NCBI GenBank assembly: GCA_028284675.1 | Contig: JANQRI010000001.1 | Span: forward strand, 1 to 64,000 | Length of the DNA stretch: 64,000 bases | Direction: 5' to 3' | Source: Gammaproteobacteria bacterium | GTDB lineage: Bacteria > Pseudomonadota > Gammaproteobacteria > HTCC5015 | Shown here: positions 9,329 to 18,276 of the stretch, in pieces | Numbering within the stretch: position 1 is the first letter of the stretch | Layout: each line of letters starts with the position of its first letter | Position numbers and translations under genes: made by a program | Notes under the pieces: model-generated | Database searches by the model: none | What the model was told of the DNA's origin: nothing | What the model saw: the letters and a program-made list of their open reading frames with translations, nothing else

Positions 9329-10381
9329 ATGAAAATCATGTCAAGCATTTCTTTAATAATCGCGCTGGCTTTATTACCACTCAGTCATGCCGATGATTTT
9401 TATAAATTTCGCCACGGTGGAAAAAAGTTTTCATTCGCAGTTATTGCAGACGCGCCTTACGGTGATGAAAATGTCGGTAAATTCGACAACCTGATTAAAG
9501 AAGTTAACCACGACAAGAGCATAAAATTTGTAATGCACGGCGGTGATATAAAATCGGGCGGCGCGGAATGTACCGATGAGCGCTTGCAGGCGCGTTTCGA
9601 CCAATACCAAAAATTCAATACGCCATTTATATTTACACCCGGCGATAATGAATGGACGGACTGCCATCGCACCAGCAACGGCGCCTACAACCCGTTGGAA
9701 CGCCTGGATTTTCTGCGTGCGCTGTTTTACCCAAACCCCGGCTTCACCACCGGCGGCAGACAAATGCGGGTTTTGACCCAGGGAGATGACAAAGGCTTTG
9801 AGAAGTTTGTCGAGAACACACTATTCAAGCGTGCCGGTGTTATCTTCTCATCAATTCATGTCGTCGGCAGCAACAACAACCTACGCCCCTGGTCCGGCAT
9901 TGATAATGAGGATTCTTTCGAAAATCCGCGCCCGGATCGCCTGCAGGAATTTATGGAGCGCGAAGAAGCTTCAATTGCATGGCTGCAGAAAACATTCAAG
10001 GCAGCGAAAAAACGCCATGCGCGCGGTGTATTTATCCTGATTCATGCCAACCCGCAGTTTAATGTTAATTTTACCGAAGAAAACCGGGCAGGATTCAACC
10101 GGTTTCTTGATACACTTTTTGCATTAACCAAAGCTTACGGTAAACCGGTGGTCCTCGCGCATGGAGATTCGCATGTATATTTCACCGATCGGCCGAAACT
10201 TGTACCGTGGTATGCAGATGGCAATACGCTAAGCGGCGATGAGCCACAGGAATTTATTCCGAACCTGGTCCGCTTTCAAACGTTTGGCGATACACCGCAG
10301 CATTGGATTAAAGTCACGATTGATCCCCGCGTTAAAGATCTATTTGTGATCGAACCACAGGTCGTTGAAGCCAATTTATAA
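9329..10381 (+). CDS. Exported calcineurin-like metallophosphoesterase
   Basis: 350 residues with an excellent ribosome binding site (AAGGAG). A signal peptide of about 21 residues ends SHA. The metallophosphatase motifs follow in order: IADAPYGD near residue 39, HGGDIKSG near 70, TPGDNEWTD near 100 (the GDNE form of GDNH), ILIHANPQ near 235 and HGDSHVYF near 265. These provide the Asp, His and Asn ligands of the dinuclear metal site. It should act in the periplasm or outside, releasing phosphate from an unknown ester. A Pho-box-like promoter lies about 130 bp upstream and a strong terminator follows, so it is a single-gene unit likely induced by phosphate limitation. Confidence 0.87.
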   Translation: MKIMSSISLIIALALLPLSHADDFYKFRHGGKKFSFAVIADAPYGDENVGKFDNLIKEVNHDKSIKFVMHGGDIKSGGAECTDERLQARFDQYQKFNTPFIFTPGDNEWTDCHRTSNGAYNPLERLDFLRALFYPNPGFTTGGRQMRVLTQGDDKGFEKFVENTLFKRAGVIFSSIHVVGSNNNLRPWSGIDNEDSFENPRPDRLQEFMEREEASIAWLQKTFKAAKKRHARGVFILIHANPQFNVNFTEENRAGFNRFLDTLFALTKAYGKPVVLAHGDSHVYFTDRPKLVPWYADGNTLSGDEPQEFIPNLVRFQTFGDTPQHWIKVTIDPRVKDLFVIEPQVVEANL

Positions 10382-10388
10382 ACCATTA

Positions 10389-10419
10389 GGCACCTCCGGC
10401 TAAGCCGGAGGTGCCTTTT
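10389..10419 (+). terminator. Rho-independent terminator
   Basis: A perfect 12-bp stem (10389-10400 with 10404-10415; GGCACCTCCGGC and its complement) with a 3-base loop is followed by TTTT. It closes the metallophosphoesterase gene. Confidence 0.92.
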
Positions 10420-10608
10420 GCCCACCGGTTTCAGTTGCAAACCTGCACATACCCCTCGAAATACCTGTATTAACATACATCTTGATATAAAGATCAGGCG
10501 AAATTAAAGGTATGTTCTGACCCTAAACTTTTGTTATATAGGATTTGTCGAATTATTTTAGTAGGGTTACGAGGACGTAACAGAGCAATAAAAACGCAAG
10601 GGGCGGCC

Positions 10609-11001
10609 ATGTTTGAAATCAGCAGCGGGGGAACCACCAGCAATGAGTTCCCGATTGCGGAGGATATCGCAGCATCAATCAGGGAATCGGATCTGCCAAC
10701 CCAATTGGCTCAAACTATCATACGCGCTCAAAAAGAGGCGAATGAAAGCAAACCCGGCGGCGCGATAGACCTCATAGAGAGATCAACGAATCATGGCGTG
10801 ACCGGCGCACAAGGCGTCGTCGAAGACGCCGTTAACAAATCCGGGTCAAACCAAACAGAGCGGCCAATACCGCGCGGAGGCGGCTCATCGGATGAAGAAA
10901 ACACCCGGCATGATAAAAAAGCATCCGACTCCGGTGACAGTATGATGGAAACCATTATTGAAATGCTGGACCCCGGCCTCAGAAAAATTCTGGGGCAATA
11001 A
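10609..11001 (+). CDS. Hypothetical protein, 130 aa
   Basis: The start at 10609 is preferred over upstream starts at 10531 and later because GGGGCGG lies just before it and the residues in front look non-coding. No signal peptide or membrane segment is seen. The N terminus is Ser/Gly/Thr-rich, the middle charged and Gly/Asn-rich, and the C terminus a short amphipathic helix (METIIEMLDPGLRKILGQ). I do not recognise the family. It faces the convergent gene at 11025-11432 with a 23-base gap. The style (soluble, low complexity at the N terminus) recalls the unknown proteins at 19796, 60375 and 61288, but no homology is claimed. Confidence 0.6.
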   Translation: MFEISSGGTTSNEFPIAEDIAASIRESDLPTQLAQTIIRAQKEANESKPGGAIDLIERSTNHGVTGAQGVVEDAVNKSGSNQTERPIPRGGGSSDEENTRHDKKASDSGDSMMETIIEMLDPGLRKILGQ

Positions 11002-11024
11002 ACACCGCCTGAATCTTCGGTGAG

Positions 11025-11432
11025 TCACATACGAATCGCCTGCACCACCTGCTCGCGCTGCTGTTTGCCGCGCAGCTCATAAATTTTCATGATTCTGACC
11101 GGGGTACCAAATACGCCGATTCCGAGCGGCCTAATTCTGTCAAACTTTGCGAAAACCCGTGGCCCATCCGACGAGATATGAACCGTCGAACTTGAGCGCA
11201 TACTGCGCAACTCACGGTCCAGTATCAACAAGTATGCTTTCGACGCAGTGCTGCGCACAATCAGTGACTGCCGGTCGACCGGATACCAGCTGTTGGTATG
11301 CCGTAACGAGAAATGCTTGACTTCCTTCAGCTCATCAAACTGGTACTTCTCATTAATCTCATCTTGTGCCGATACCGCACTACCACTCAGCACAATGAAA
11401 AACAAAAACACTGCCCGCCTTACCATTGCCAT
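11025..11432 (-). CDS. Small exported protein, possibly DUF6491-like
   Basis: 135 residues, ATG preceded by AGGAGG. A signal peptide of about 22 residues ends SAVSA. The mature part has a conserved-looking block 'SWYPVDRQSLIVRSTASKAYL' (positions about 48-68; Trp-Tyr-Pro and Asp-Arg are the key residues) and a basic C terminus. The arrangement resembles the small periplasmic DUF6491 family, an assignment I cannot verify. Function unknown. It is divergent from the lipoprotein gene at 11649. Confidence 0.72.
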   Translation of the reverse strand: MAMVRRAVFLFFIVLSGSAVSAQDEINEKYQFDELKEVKHFSLRHTNSWYPVDRQSLIVRSTASKAYLLILDRELRSMRSSSTVHISSDGPRVFAKFDRIRPLGIGVFGTPVRIMKIYELRGKQQREQVVQAIRM

Positions 11433-11648
11433 CAGTCTGCCTCCTAAAAATCAGCGCTGTCGCTATAATATTTAAGTATAGATCAGCCAGACTGAACCGC
11501 AGCTGAACGGAGACTCTAAAACCGGCACAACTTTAGCTGCATGCCTTGCATGCTATCCCAGCACTATTGGAATCATCATGAATCGCCTCTAAAATATCCG
11601 GCTCGAACCCAGACTGTTAACCTTTAAATATTAATCGAAGACAAAACC

Positions 11649-12446
11649 ATGATGACTCAACGCCCCCTGAGTATCTTATTCGCACTCACTTTATTACTGA
11701 GCGCATGCTCAAACGAGCCCGAAAGCCACCCCGGCCCGGTCAGCGGCCCGGAATTAAATGATGAGTTTAATCAAACCAACTCTCTGACCGGCGAAGGCAA
11801 TAGCGAATGGCAAATTTTAAATCCCGCTAAAGCCGGAACAATCGATATAAACTCAACTGCTAGCGGGAAACTGGTTATTATTCCATTACAAGAACCAAAG
11901 AACGGCTGGTATCAAAGTCACCAGGGGCCTTTTGTTTACAAACCGGTTTCAGGTAATTTTGCGGTAAGCGCACAACTTAAGGTGGTTTCTTCAACTGACC
12001 CCGACAACGCACCATCAACCGGGTTCAATTCCGGCGGCATCATGGTTCGCGACCCACGCAGTAATACCGGCTCTGAAAACTGGGTGATGTACAATATGGG
12101 CGCACAGAACGACAAACCCGAGCTTACTGCAACCTCCGGTTACGGCCGTGAGATCAAAACAACCATCAAATCCTCTTCTTCATTAAAATTATTTCCACAA
12201 GCAAACTTTAAACAGCAATTGCTTGTATGCCGGATCAAAAACAAAGTCTATTATTTTCATCGCGAATCAGATAATGATACGTGGACTGAAGAAACCATCA
12301 ACCACCGACGTTCTGACTTTGGTAACACCTTGCAAGTGGGTCTGATTACCAATGCATGGTCCGGCGCATTGGATACCCGGCTGGAAGTGGACTATATTCG
12401 TTTCGGCCTGCCGGCAACCAAAACAGAGTGCACTACATCTCTATAA
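11649..12446 (+). CDS. Lipoprotein with concanavalin-like (DUF1349/laminin-G-like) fold
   Basis: 265 residues. The N terminus is a lipoprotein signal with lipobox LLSAC, the lipidated Cys being residue 20. Residue +2 is Ser, so outer-membrane sorting is expected. The mature protein begins 'ELNDEFNQTNSL...W' and contains 'GGIMVRDP' and a closing 'TRLEVDYIRFG', as in DUF1349 and related jelly-roll proteins that bind or cleave sugars. Catalytic residues cannot be assigned. Its stop overlaps by 14 bases the end of the convergent DUF748 gene. The ATG could also be the second Met, three bases on. Confidence 0.75.
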   Translation: MMTQRPLSILFALTLLLSACSNEPESHPGPVSGPELNDEFNQTNSLTGEGNSEWQILNPAKAGTIDINSTASGKLVIIPLQEPKNGWYQSHQGPFVYKPVSGNFAVSAQLKVVSSTDPDNAPSTGFNSGGIMVRDPRSNTGSENWVMYNMGAQNDKPELTATSGYGREIKTTIKSSSSLKLFPQANFKQQLLVCRIKNKVYYFHRESDNDTWTEETINHRRSDFGNTLQVGLITNAWSGALDTRLEVDYIRFGLPATKTECTTSL

Positions 12447-14295
12447 TCACGCGCGGCAGATCATTTTCGCGATCTTCATCAGCCGGACAAATAAACAAAC
12501 GTTCGGGATCAATACCGTGCGCATCAACAAAATAGTCTTTGACTGCCTGTGCCCGTTCGGTGGCCAGTGTTGATAACCGTTTATCAGCATCAGCCGCGAG
12601 AACACCGGCAGCCAGTAATACACCACGATCACTGGAGGTCGTTACCGGACACAAACTTAAACGCAGTTTCTTCTTTTTATTCATTAACTCGCTGAGCTTT
12701 ACAATATAAGACTGCATTTCCTCCGTCAGCAAAGCCTCACCCGAATTAAATTTAACCGGCTCAAACCGGATCTGCCCGGCTTTTTCTCCGATTTTTTCAC
12801 CCAACATAAACAACGCACCCCAGGGCTGCAAAGTAAATTTCAAATAAGTCATGGTCGCACCGCGCAAGGCTTTGCTGCTGGCCGCCCGGATCACTGAAGC
12901 CAGCTCAAAGTCGGGATCATCAATAGAACCATTAATCGGGATATCAAGCTTGATATCATCGTTTTTATCACGAATAAAATATAAAGCCGAATCGAAAGAC
13001 ATATTAATATCTTTCTCAAATACTTTGGCCTTATCCGGGTCCGCGACCTCCACTGAAAACTTATTAATATGTAATGCGTTTTTACTGCCAAGTTGCTTGT
13101 CTTCAATTTGCAATTCGCTTGAAAGGTTCAGCTGACCGGTTTTGATTTTATAACCGATGACCTGACTGACATAAGCCGAATACGGCGATATATCCAGTTG
13201 CTTGATTTCGGTATTAAGCCGCATACCCGGCCCCGCCGTCAGCGGCTTTAACTCACCGGCAATCACCAGGCTGCTGTATTTATTTGCAACGGCTTCAACA
13301 CCAAGGCTGACGGGTGTTTGCGGCTGCGTGCTGTCCACAGCACCAAGCTGAAATGAATTTATTGCAAAATTCATATCCAATGACGGCTTTATATTTTGAT
13401 CAACCACATGCACCGTGTTTTCGCCGCTTAAGCTGATACCGCCCAGCCGCCATTGGAGCGGGTTTACATTCTCCGTATCCACCTGCTGCGAATCTGTTTC
13501 AGGTTTAAACGCATTGATTACATCCTGTAAAAAGAGGTCACCACCGGGCATACGCAATACATTTATAGACAATCCCTGCAAACCCACCGCATCCACGCTC
13601 AGCATTTCGTTGTTCATATTAACCACATTAATATCCAGCTGTTTTAAGGTCGTCACAGCACGGCTATTTGCGTTAAATACCAAACCATCCACCATAAGCT
13701 TTTTAAGCTCCACCAGCCCTGAAGTATCCGAGACCAGTTTTTCAAGTGCGAAATTGAATTTTAAGTCCAGTGTGTTCTCTGCGTTAAGATCACTGACATA
13801 AAATTCCACCTGCCGAAGTTCAAGCACATCAATAATAATGCGCCACACTTCCGGCTCAGCTATGTTTTTTTCCGCGAGCTCATCGTGCACCGGCTCAATT
13901 TGTGCTGCAGAATTATTTTCAGGCATTTTATGATCTGCAGTTATTGTGTAATGCCCATCTGCGCTTTGCTGCATAGACACAACCGGGGCTGATAATATCA
14001 CTCTGTGCAGAGTGATCTTTCTTTCCGGCAGATTTACACTAAAATCAACCGCCAGCTCTTCCAGCAACAATTTACGATGCTCACTGCTGACTGCACGTAA
14101 TTGCTTTAACATCAATCTGCGCGAAAAAGGATTAAGCTCAACATGCTCGACCCGGGCTTCCACAAATCCGTAGTTAAGCAACTGCTCTTCAATGACATAA
14201 GCTATAAGATGCGGCAGTGCAGCTAACGCCAGTACCGGAATAATCAACACCAATGCCAACAGTGTTATTAATAGTTTTCGCTTGAGAAATTTCAT
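12433..14295 (-). CDS. DUF748 (AsmA-like) envelope protein
   Basis: 620 residues from the ATG at 14295, placed just before the single N-terminal membrane segment (KRKLLITLLALVLIIPVLAL). The frame extends 35 codons further upstream but without a membrane-compatible start. The long periplasmic part has the DUF748 pattern (VEHVELNPFSRRLMLKQL, later 'QLDISPYSAYV', 'LDIPINGSIDDPDFEL'). The C-terminal 80 residues resemble an OmpA-like tail (ERAQAVKDYFVDAHGIDPER). Such proteins belong to the AsmA/TamB-like group thought to bridge or span the periplasm and handle lipids. The specific role is unknown. The gene is separated from csp by a terminator. Confidence 0.83.
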   Translation of the reverse strand: MKFLKRKLLITLLALVLIIPVLALAALPHLIAYVIEEQLLNYGFVEARVEHVELNPFSRRLMLKQLRAVSSEHRKLLLEELAVDFSVNLPERKITLHRVILSAPVVSMQQSADGHYTITADHKMPENNSAAQIEPVHDELAEKNIAEPEVWRIIIDVLELRQVEFYVSDLNAENTLDLKFNFALEKLVSDTSGLVELKKLMVDGLVFNANSRAVTTLKQLDINVVNMNNEMLSVDAVGLQGLSINVLRMPGGDLFLQDVINAFKPETDSQQVDTENVNPLQWRLGGISLSGENTVHVVDQNIKPSLDMNFAINSFQLGAVDSTQPQTPVSLGVEAVANKYSSLVIAGELKPLTAGPGMRLNTEIKQLDISPYSAYVSQVIGYKIKTGQLNLSSELQIEDKQLGSKNALHINKFSVEVADPDKAKVFEKDINMSFDSALYFIRDKNDDIKLDIPINGSIDDPDFELASVIRAASSKALRGATMTYLKFTLQPWGALFMLGEKIGEKAGQIRFEPVKFNSGEALLTEEMQSYIVKLSELMNKKKKLRLSLCPVTTSSDRGVLLAAGVLAADADKRLSTLATERAQAVKDYFVDAHGIDPERLFICPADEDRENDLPRVIIEM

Positions 14296-14538
14296 TTCAG
14301 GTAACGTACTTCTGTGGGTATCCTGCACCGGCAGGCGGCGCGGTATTGGCAAAATTATTGATATCAGGTCAAGCCCGGCACACCATCCAAAATGTAGCAA
14401 TAAGACAGTAGCGTTGTAAAAACGCGGAGCAACTTATTAACAAATAAAAATTCAGGCCGGTTTTAACATATTTCCCGCATAGGGGTAAAGTGCACAAGCA
14501 TAGTGCAAATTTTCGATTTTTTCCGGAATATAACGAAT

Positions 14539-14560
14539 AAACCCCGCATAAGCGGGGTTT
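14539..14560 (-). terminator. Terminator of the cold-shock gene
   Basis: AAACCCCGC (14539-14547) and GCGGGGTTT (14552-14560) form a 9-bp stem with a 4-base loop. On the minus strand the stem ends in T residues and is followed by ATTCG, 25 bases after the csp stop. Confidence 0.82.
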
Positions 14561-14585
14561 ATTTCGATATCACTTGATATGTAAC

Positions 14586-14792
14586 TTATGCGGGCGTCTT
14601 GATATTAGTCGCCTGAGGGCCTTTGGGGCCGTTTTCCACATCATAAGTCACTTTTTGACCTTCAGTCAAAGTTCGATACCCGTCAGCCTGAATGGCGGAA
14701 AAATGTGCAAAAACATCTTTGCCACCGTCATCGGGAGTGATAAAGCCGAAGCCCTTGGATTCGTTAAACCATTTAACGGTTCCTGCAGCCAT
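14586..14792 (-). CDS. CspA-family cold-shock protein
   Basis: 68 residues, full length for the family. It begins GTVKWFNESKGFGFI (the RNP1-type motif KGFGFI) and has DVFAHFSAI (RNP2). It is an RNA/ssDNA-binding OB-fold protein that melts mRNA structure. GAGG lies seven bases before the ATG. The roughly 300-base region upstream (14793-15097) has no gene and probably holds the promoter and a long structured 5' leader, as is usual for csp genes. Confidence 0.96.
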   Translation of the reverse strand: MAAGTVKWFNESKGFGFITPDDGGKDVFAHFSAIQADGYRTLTEGQKVTYDVENGPKGPQATNIKTPA

Positions 14793-15062
14793 GATAATTA
14801 CCTCGTCATAAAAATTAATAAATAAAAATGTTTTACAAACCTAACCAAGGAAATTAACAGGAGAGAGCTTCTGACAAAAACCTAGATAGAATGTAACACA
14901 CAAAAAGTATAGACGGTTTTTTTACCGAAAACACCCTGGATTTATACTATAACCGAAAAAAAACGTCTACTTTTATTCGGAAATCAATGGCTATTCCGTC
15001 AATAAAATGAATCTTTCAGAAAAAACGATGCGTCAATAATGTGCTTGATAGGCATTAAATTT

Positions 15063-15089
15063 GCAGGAGGCAGTCGAGCCGCCTCCTGC
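15063..15089 (-). terminator. Terminator of the DUF4331 gene
   Basis: GCAGGAGGC (15063-15071) pairs with GCCTCCTGC (15081-15089), a 9-bp perfect stem with a 9-base loop. On the minus strand it lies just past the DUF4331 stop and is followed by AAATTT. Confidence 0.65.
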
Positions 15090-15097
15090 CAACACCG

Positions 15098-16582
15098 TCA
15101 ATGGTGGCCATGACTGCGTCCATTCAGCGGAGTTGCCGCATAGGGCATCACCTTATTATAGGTAATGTCATTTGCGGTAACCGCATCAACATCCACGGTG
15201 CCATCACAGGCAATTGACAAATTCGCCGGATCACGCAGATCACTCAGAGCAGCGCAAACCGCAATGTCCAGTACATCATCACCGAAACGCCGCCCGTTCG
15301 GCCAGCCGCCGGGAATCGCACCGTCACCAAACCCCTCCTGTATACGGCTGACCAACAGATCACCGCCAAACACACTCAGGCGGTTAAAACCCGGGTCATC
15401 AGGGTCACCGGCCAATGCCGCAGGGCCTGTGGACAAATCCACTTTGATCATATCCGGAATAAAAATCCCGGCTATATCAGTGCGGTCTTCTGTCAAAGCG
15501 GCGGTACCGTGAATTGCGTTCAGCAACGCAGCCAGCTCCGGTCGCAATGCATACTGACTAAACAGACGTGCATCCTGCGCCGGCGAAGTCCGGCTGTAAC
15601 GATCTTTGTCCGCAATCGCGACAAAACCCTCGTTGAACAATGGATTGCCCTGCCGGCCGACCTGCACCCAGGGCCCGAGATTTTTGTCACGTTGGGTCTT
15701 CAACACGCGCGCCAGGCGCCGGCTGGTTGTTGCATACACGCCAACGATCTGATCGCTGCCACCGAGCTGCTTCAGTGGAATCTGCAATACAATGGTATGC
15801 ACATTGAAACCGCCCTGACTGTCGAACGGTTTGTTCGGGCTGTCCAGACCCAGCAACGGACTTTCCAGTTGCAACAGATCGAATACCCCCTGAATGTCCG
15901 CATAGAAACCGTCATCACGCTGACCGGCAAAAACCCGGTGCCCGCCTTTCAAATCGTAAATGGTCTGCCGGGTGTAAACATCCAGATCCGCTTCATTGCT
16001 GACACCAGGCCGGGCCGGATTTTCGCCATTATTGTCAATATTATAAAGCGGCGTCGCGACACCCTGATTATTCGGTGGCACTTTCAGCACCTGACCGGCA
16101 TATTGCAGTCGGGTCTTCTTGCTTTTACTATCATGCCGATGCGTAACCCGACGCACTTTATAAGTCTGGGTCAGATTCTGCGCCGCATCATCAACATCAT
16201 TAATCACACCAAGATAAGACTGCAGAATCGTATCGCGGTTTTTAAACTGTGTATCAAACTCAAACTGATAACTGAAAGTCGACCGGCCTTTTTGCAGATC
16301 ACTGCCGGTTGCAACATGAATTTCATACAGTACATCGTCATCAAAATTATATTTATTCGGGCCGATCCCAGGCTCTTCAAACGGATACACTGATAGCGCG
16401 GTGGTCAGATACTCAACACCATTATCTTCAGTCACAAATGCATATACATCTGTGGTATTCGCCGCATCATCCAAGGTGATTAACGGCGCGTCCATATGAC
16501 TGGACGCCAGTAACGGACCGCCGGCCAGCAGCAGTGTTACCGCTAGTATGCCGTGACGTATTTTATGTTGTTTAATTTGCAT
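15098..16582 (-). CDS. DUF4331 exported protein
   Basis: 494 residues from the ATG at 16582, which has GGAGG before it; four codons of open frame further upstream are probably not translated. A signal peptide ends GGPLLA. The mature protein begins SSHMDAPLITLDDAANTTDV, the hallmark of DUF4331 (SSHREAP...DxTDVYAF). It ends in a His-rich tail (RSHGHH). The family is exported and of unknown function. The next gene in the same direction, 39 bases upstream, encodes a TPR protein; such pairing suggests a common job. Confidence 0.88.
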   Translation of the reverse strand: MQIKQHKIRHGILAVTLLLAGGPLLASSHMDAPLITLDDAANTTDVYAFVTEDNGVEYLTTALSVYPFEEPGIGPNKYNFDDDVLYEIHVATGSDLQKGRSTFSYQFEFDTQFKNRDTILQSYLGVINDVDDAAQNLTQTYKVRRVTHRHDSKSKKTRLQYAGQVLKVPPNNQGVATPLYNIDNNGENPARPGVSNEADLDVYTRQTIYDLKGGHRVFAGQRDDGFYADIQGVFDLLQLESPLLGLDSPNKPFDSQGGFNVHTIVLQIPLKQLGGSDQIVGVYATTSRRLARVLKTQRDKNLGPWVQVGRQGNPLFNEGFVAIADKDRYSRTSPAQDARLFSQYALRPELAALLNAIHGTAALTEDRTDIAGIFIPDMIKVDLSTGPAALAGDPDDPGFNRLSVFGGDLLVSRIQEGFGDGAIPGGWPNGRRFGDDVLDIAVCAALSDLRDPANLSIACDGTVDVDAVTANDITYNKVMPYAATPLNGRSHGHH

Positions 16583-16621
16583 AATGTCCTCCAAATAAAA
16601 AAGTTTTCACTACTACCGGAC

Positions 16622-17950
16622 CTATGGCCCGATCAAACCGGTGCGGGTAAGTTGCGACCGTACTGCGGCAATTTCTTTGCGAAGCCGCCGATGTTCCGAC
16701 GGCAATAAAGTCTGTTGAAAAGTCTGTGCTTCAATCAATAATTCATATGCATACTGGGCATTGCCGATACGCGCGGCAATCGTTCCAGCATGGAATAACA
16801 CACGTGCATCACGCAGGCCGGTTGCGAGCGCGCGGGCGCTGTAGTTTTGAGCTTTTATATGATCGCCAGTACGACTATATGCCCAGGCAACCGCATCGAG
16901 TGTGAATGCATCTTCGCGTTGCTCAAGTTCCTGTATCGCCAGCGCCAATGCTTTCAACAATTCTTCATCATGACTGCTTAAAAACAATGCGAAACTGCGG
17001 CGATCTTCCGCTTCACCGTGTTTTAATAGGCTGGCTTTTTGTTGTGCGGCAAGATTTTTTTGATCACTTTCCAATAGCGCTTCATATAACGCCCATCGGT
17101 ACTCAGGCAGTGGTTCCTTTTGCACCGCCTGCTGCAATAGCATCACCGCATCTGCCGCCTGCTGTTGTGCCAACCGCAATCGTCCCAGGGTATATAAGGC
17201 CGGCGGATATTCGGGTTGCAAAGACTGAGCATATTCCAATGCCGCCTCCGCCGCTCGAAGCTCATCGGCCTGCACCAATAACTGCGCAAGACGCACATGC
17301 ATCCACGCCGCCGCTTCCGGTGCCCGTGTACTGGTCGCGCGGGCTGCTGCGGTCATCATTTCAATCGCACCCTCCAGATCACCGGTCAACCAGCGTAACT
17401 GTGCAATACGCGCGAATGCCTGCGGCCCGGGCCGTTGCTCCGCCAGCTGTTGATAGGCCGTCACTGCCTGCTCCAGATTACCCCGCTCAATCAATACATC
17501 GCCAAGCAATGCATGATCAAACCATAGGCCACGCTGCTTAACCAGACGGCGTGCAACCACCTCAGCCTCTTTAAACCGGTGTAGATTATGCAGTGCATGC
17601 CCTTTCAATAATAAAGCTTCAGCCGCACCGGGTGCTTTTGACTCAATGCACTCTGCGGTTTGCTGCGCCAATGTATAAAAAGCAGGGTCACGCGTATCAC
17701 GCGCCTGCGCAATAAACTCCCAGCCCAAACGTTCAAGCGGTGCGACCGGCTGCGATGCATGCTGAAAACTAACAACACCCTGACTGTCGCTGTTTTGCGT
17801 GACGGCAGCCTGCAGCACCGATGCACAAACATCATGATTATGTGCAGCAACATGACCAGGCCGGTCATGTGCGGAACTCAGCGGACTAAAGACCGCGGCA
17901 ATGATCGCGAAAAATACACCATGAATGGCCCGGTGGATCTGTATTGACAT
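16622..17950 (-). CDS. Exported TPR protein, partner of DUF4331
   Basis: 442 residues with AGGAGG four bases before the ATG. A signal peptide (about 27 residues) ends PLSSA. The mature N terminus has His residues (HDRPGHVAAHNHD). From about residue 90 it consists of helical tetratricopeptide repeats (for example 'LLGDVLIERGNLEQAVTAYQQ', 'ALYTLGRLRLAQQQAADAVML'). It is likely a periplasmic scaffold or assembly factor. The DUF4331 gene follows 39 bases downstream, in the same operon. Confidence 0.85.
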   Translation of the reverse strand: MSIQIHRAIHGVFFAIIAAVFSPLSSAHDRPGHVAAHNHDVCASVLQAAVTQNSDSQGVVSFQHASQPVAPLERLGWEFIAQARDTRDPAFYTLAQQTAECIESKAPGAAEALLLKGHALHNLHRFKEAEVVARRLVKQRGLWFDHALLGDVLIERGNLEQAVTAYQQLAEQRPGPQAFARIAQLRWLTGDLEGAIEMMTAAARATSTRAPEAAAWMHVRLAQLLVQADELRAAEAALEYAQSLQPEYPPALYTLGRLRLAQQQAADAVMLLQQAVQKEPLPEYRWALYEALLESDQKNLAAQQKASLLKHGEAEDRRSFALFLSSHDEELLKALALAIQELEQREDAFTLDAVAWAYSRTGDHIKAQNYSARALATGLRDARVLFHAGTIAARIGNAQYAYELLIEAQTFQQTLLPSEHRRLRKEIAAVRSQLTRTGLIGP

Positions 17951-18276
17951 AAGGCCTCCTGATTTTGCGGCTCAATGCCAGTACTACGCACGGGTGCATA
18001 AATGGGTTCGATCGCGGTCAGAAAATTTTCGACATCAGCATGCTAAGCATGCCACCATCGTTTATTTCAAAATAATCATGAATATCGCTCTACCGACAAG
18101 CATATTACAGGTATACTCCGCTGCAATTACGGTGCATAACGGTCTGCACTCTCATTTACGCGGTTAATCCTTCCCGGTTCACCCCGAAACAAACAAAGCA
18201 AGCATCCGCCTGGGCCGTCCTGAATTATGTCTGCAAAACATATCTTGGGTAGGCCGATCTGGAGAATATAATTTAA
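17951..18276. other. Divergent intergenic region
   Basis: This region separates the TPR/DUF4331 operon (leftward) from rhlE (rightward) and must hold both promoters. GCATGC TAA GCATGC near 18039-18053 is a small hairpin. No gene is recognised. Confidence 0.4.
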
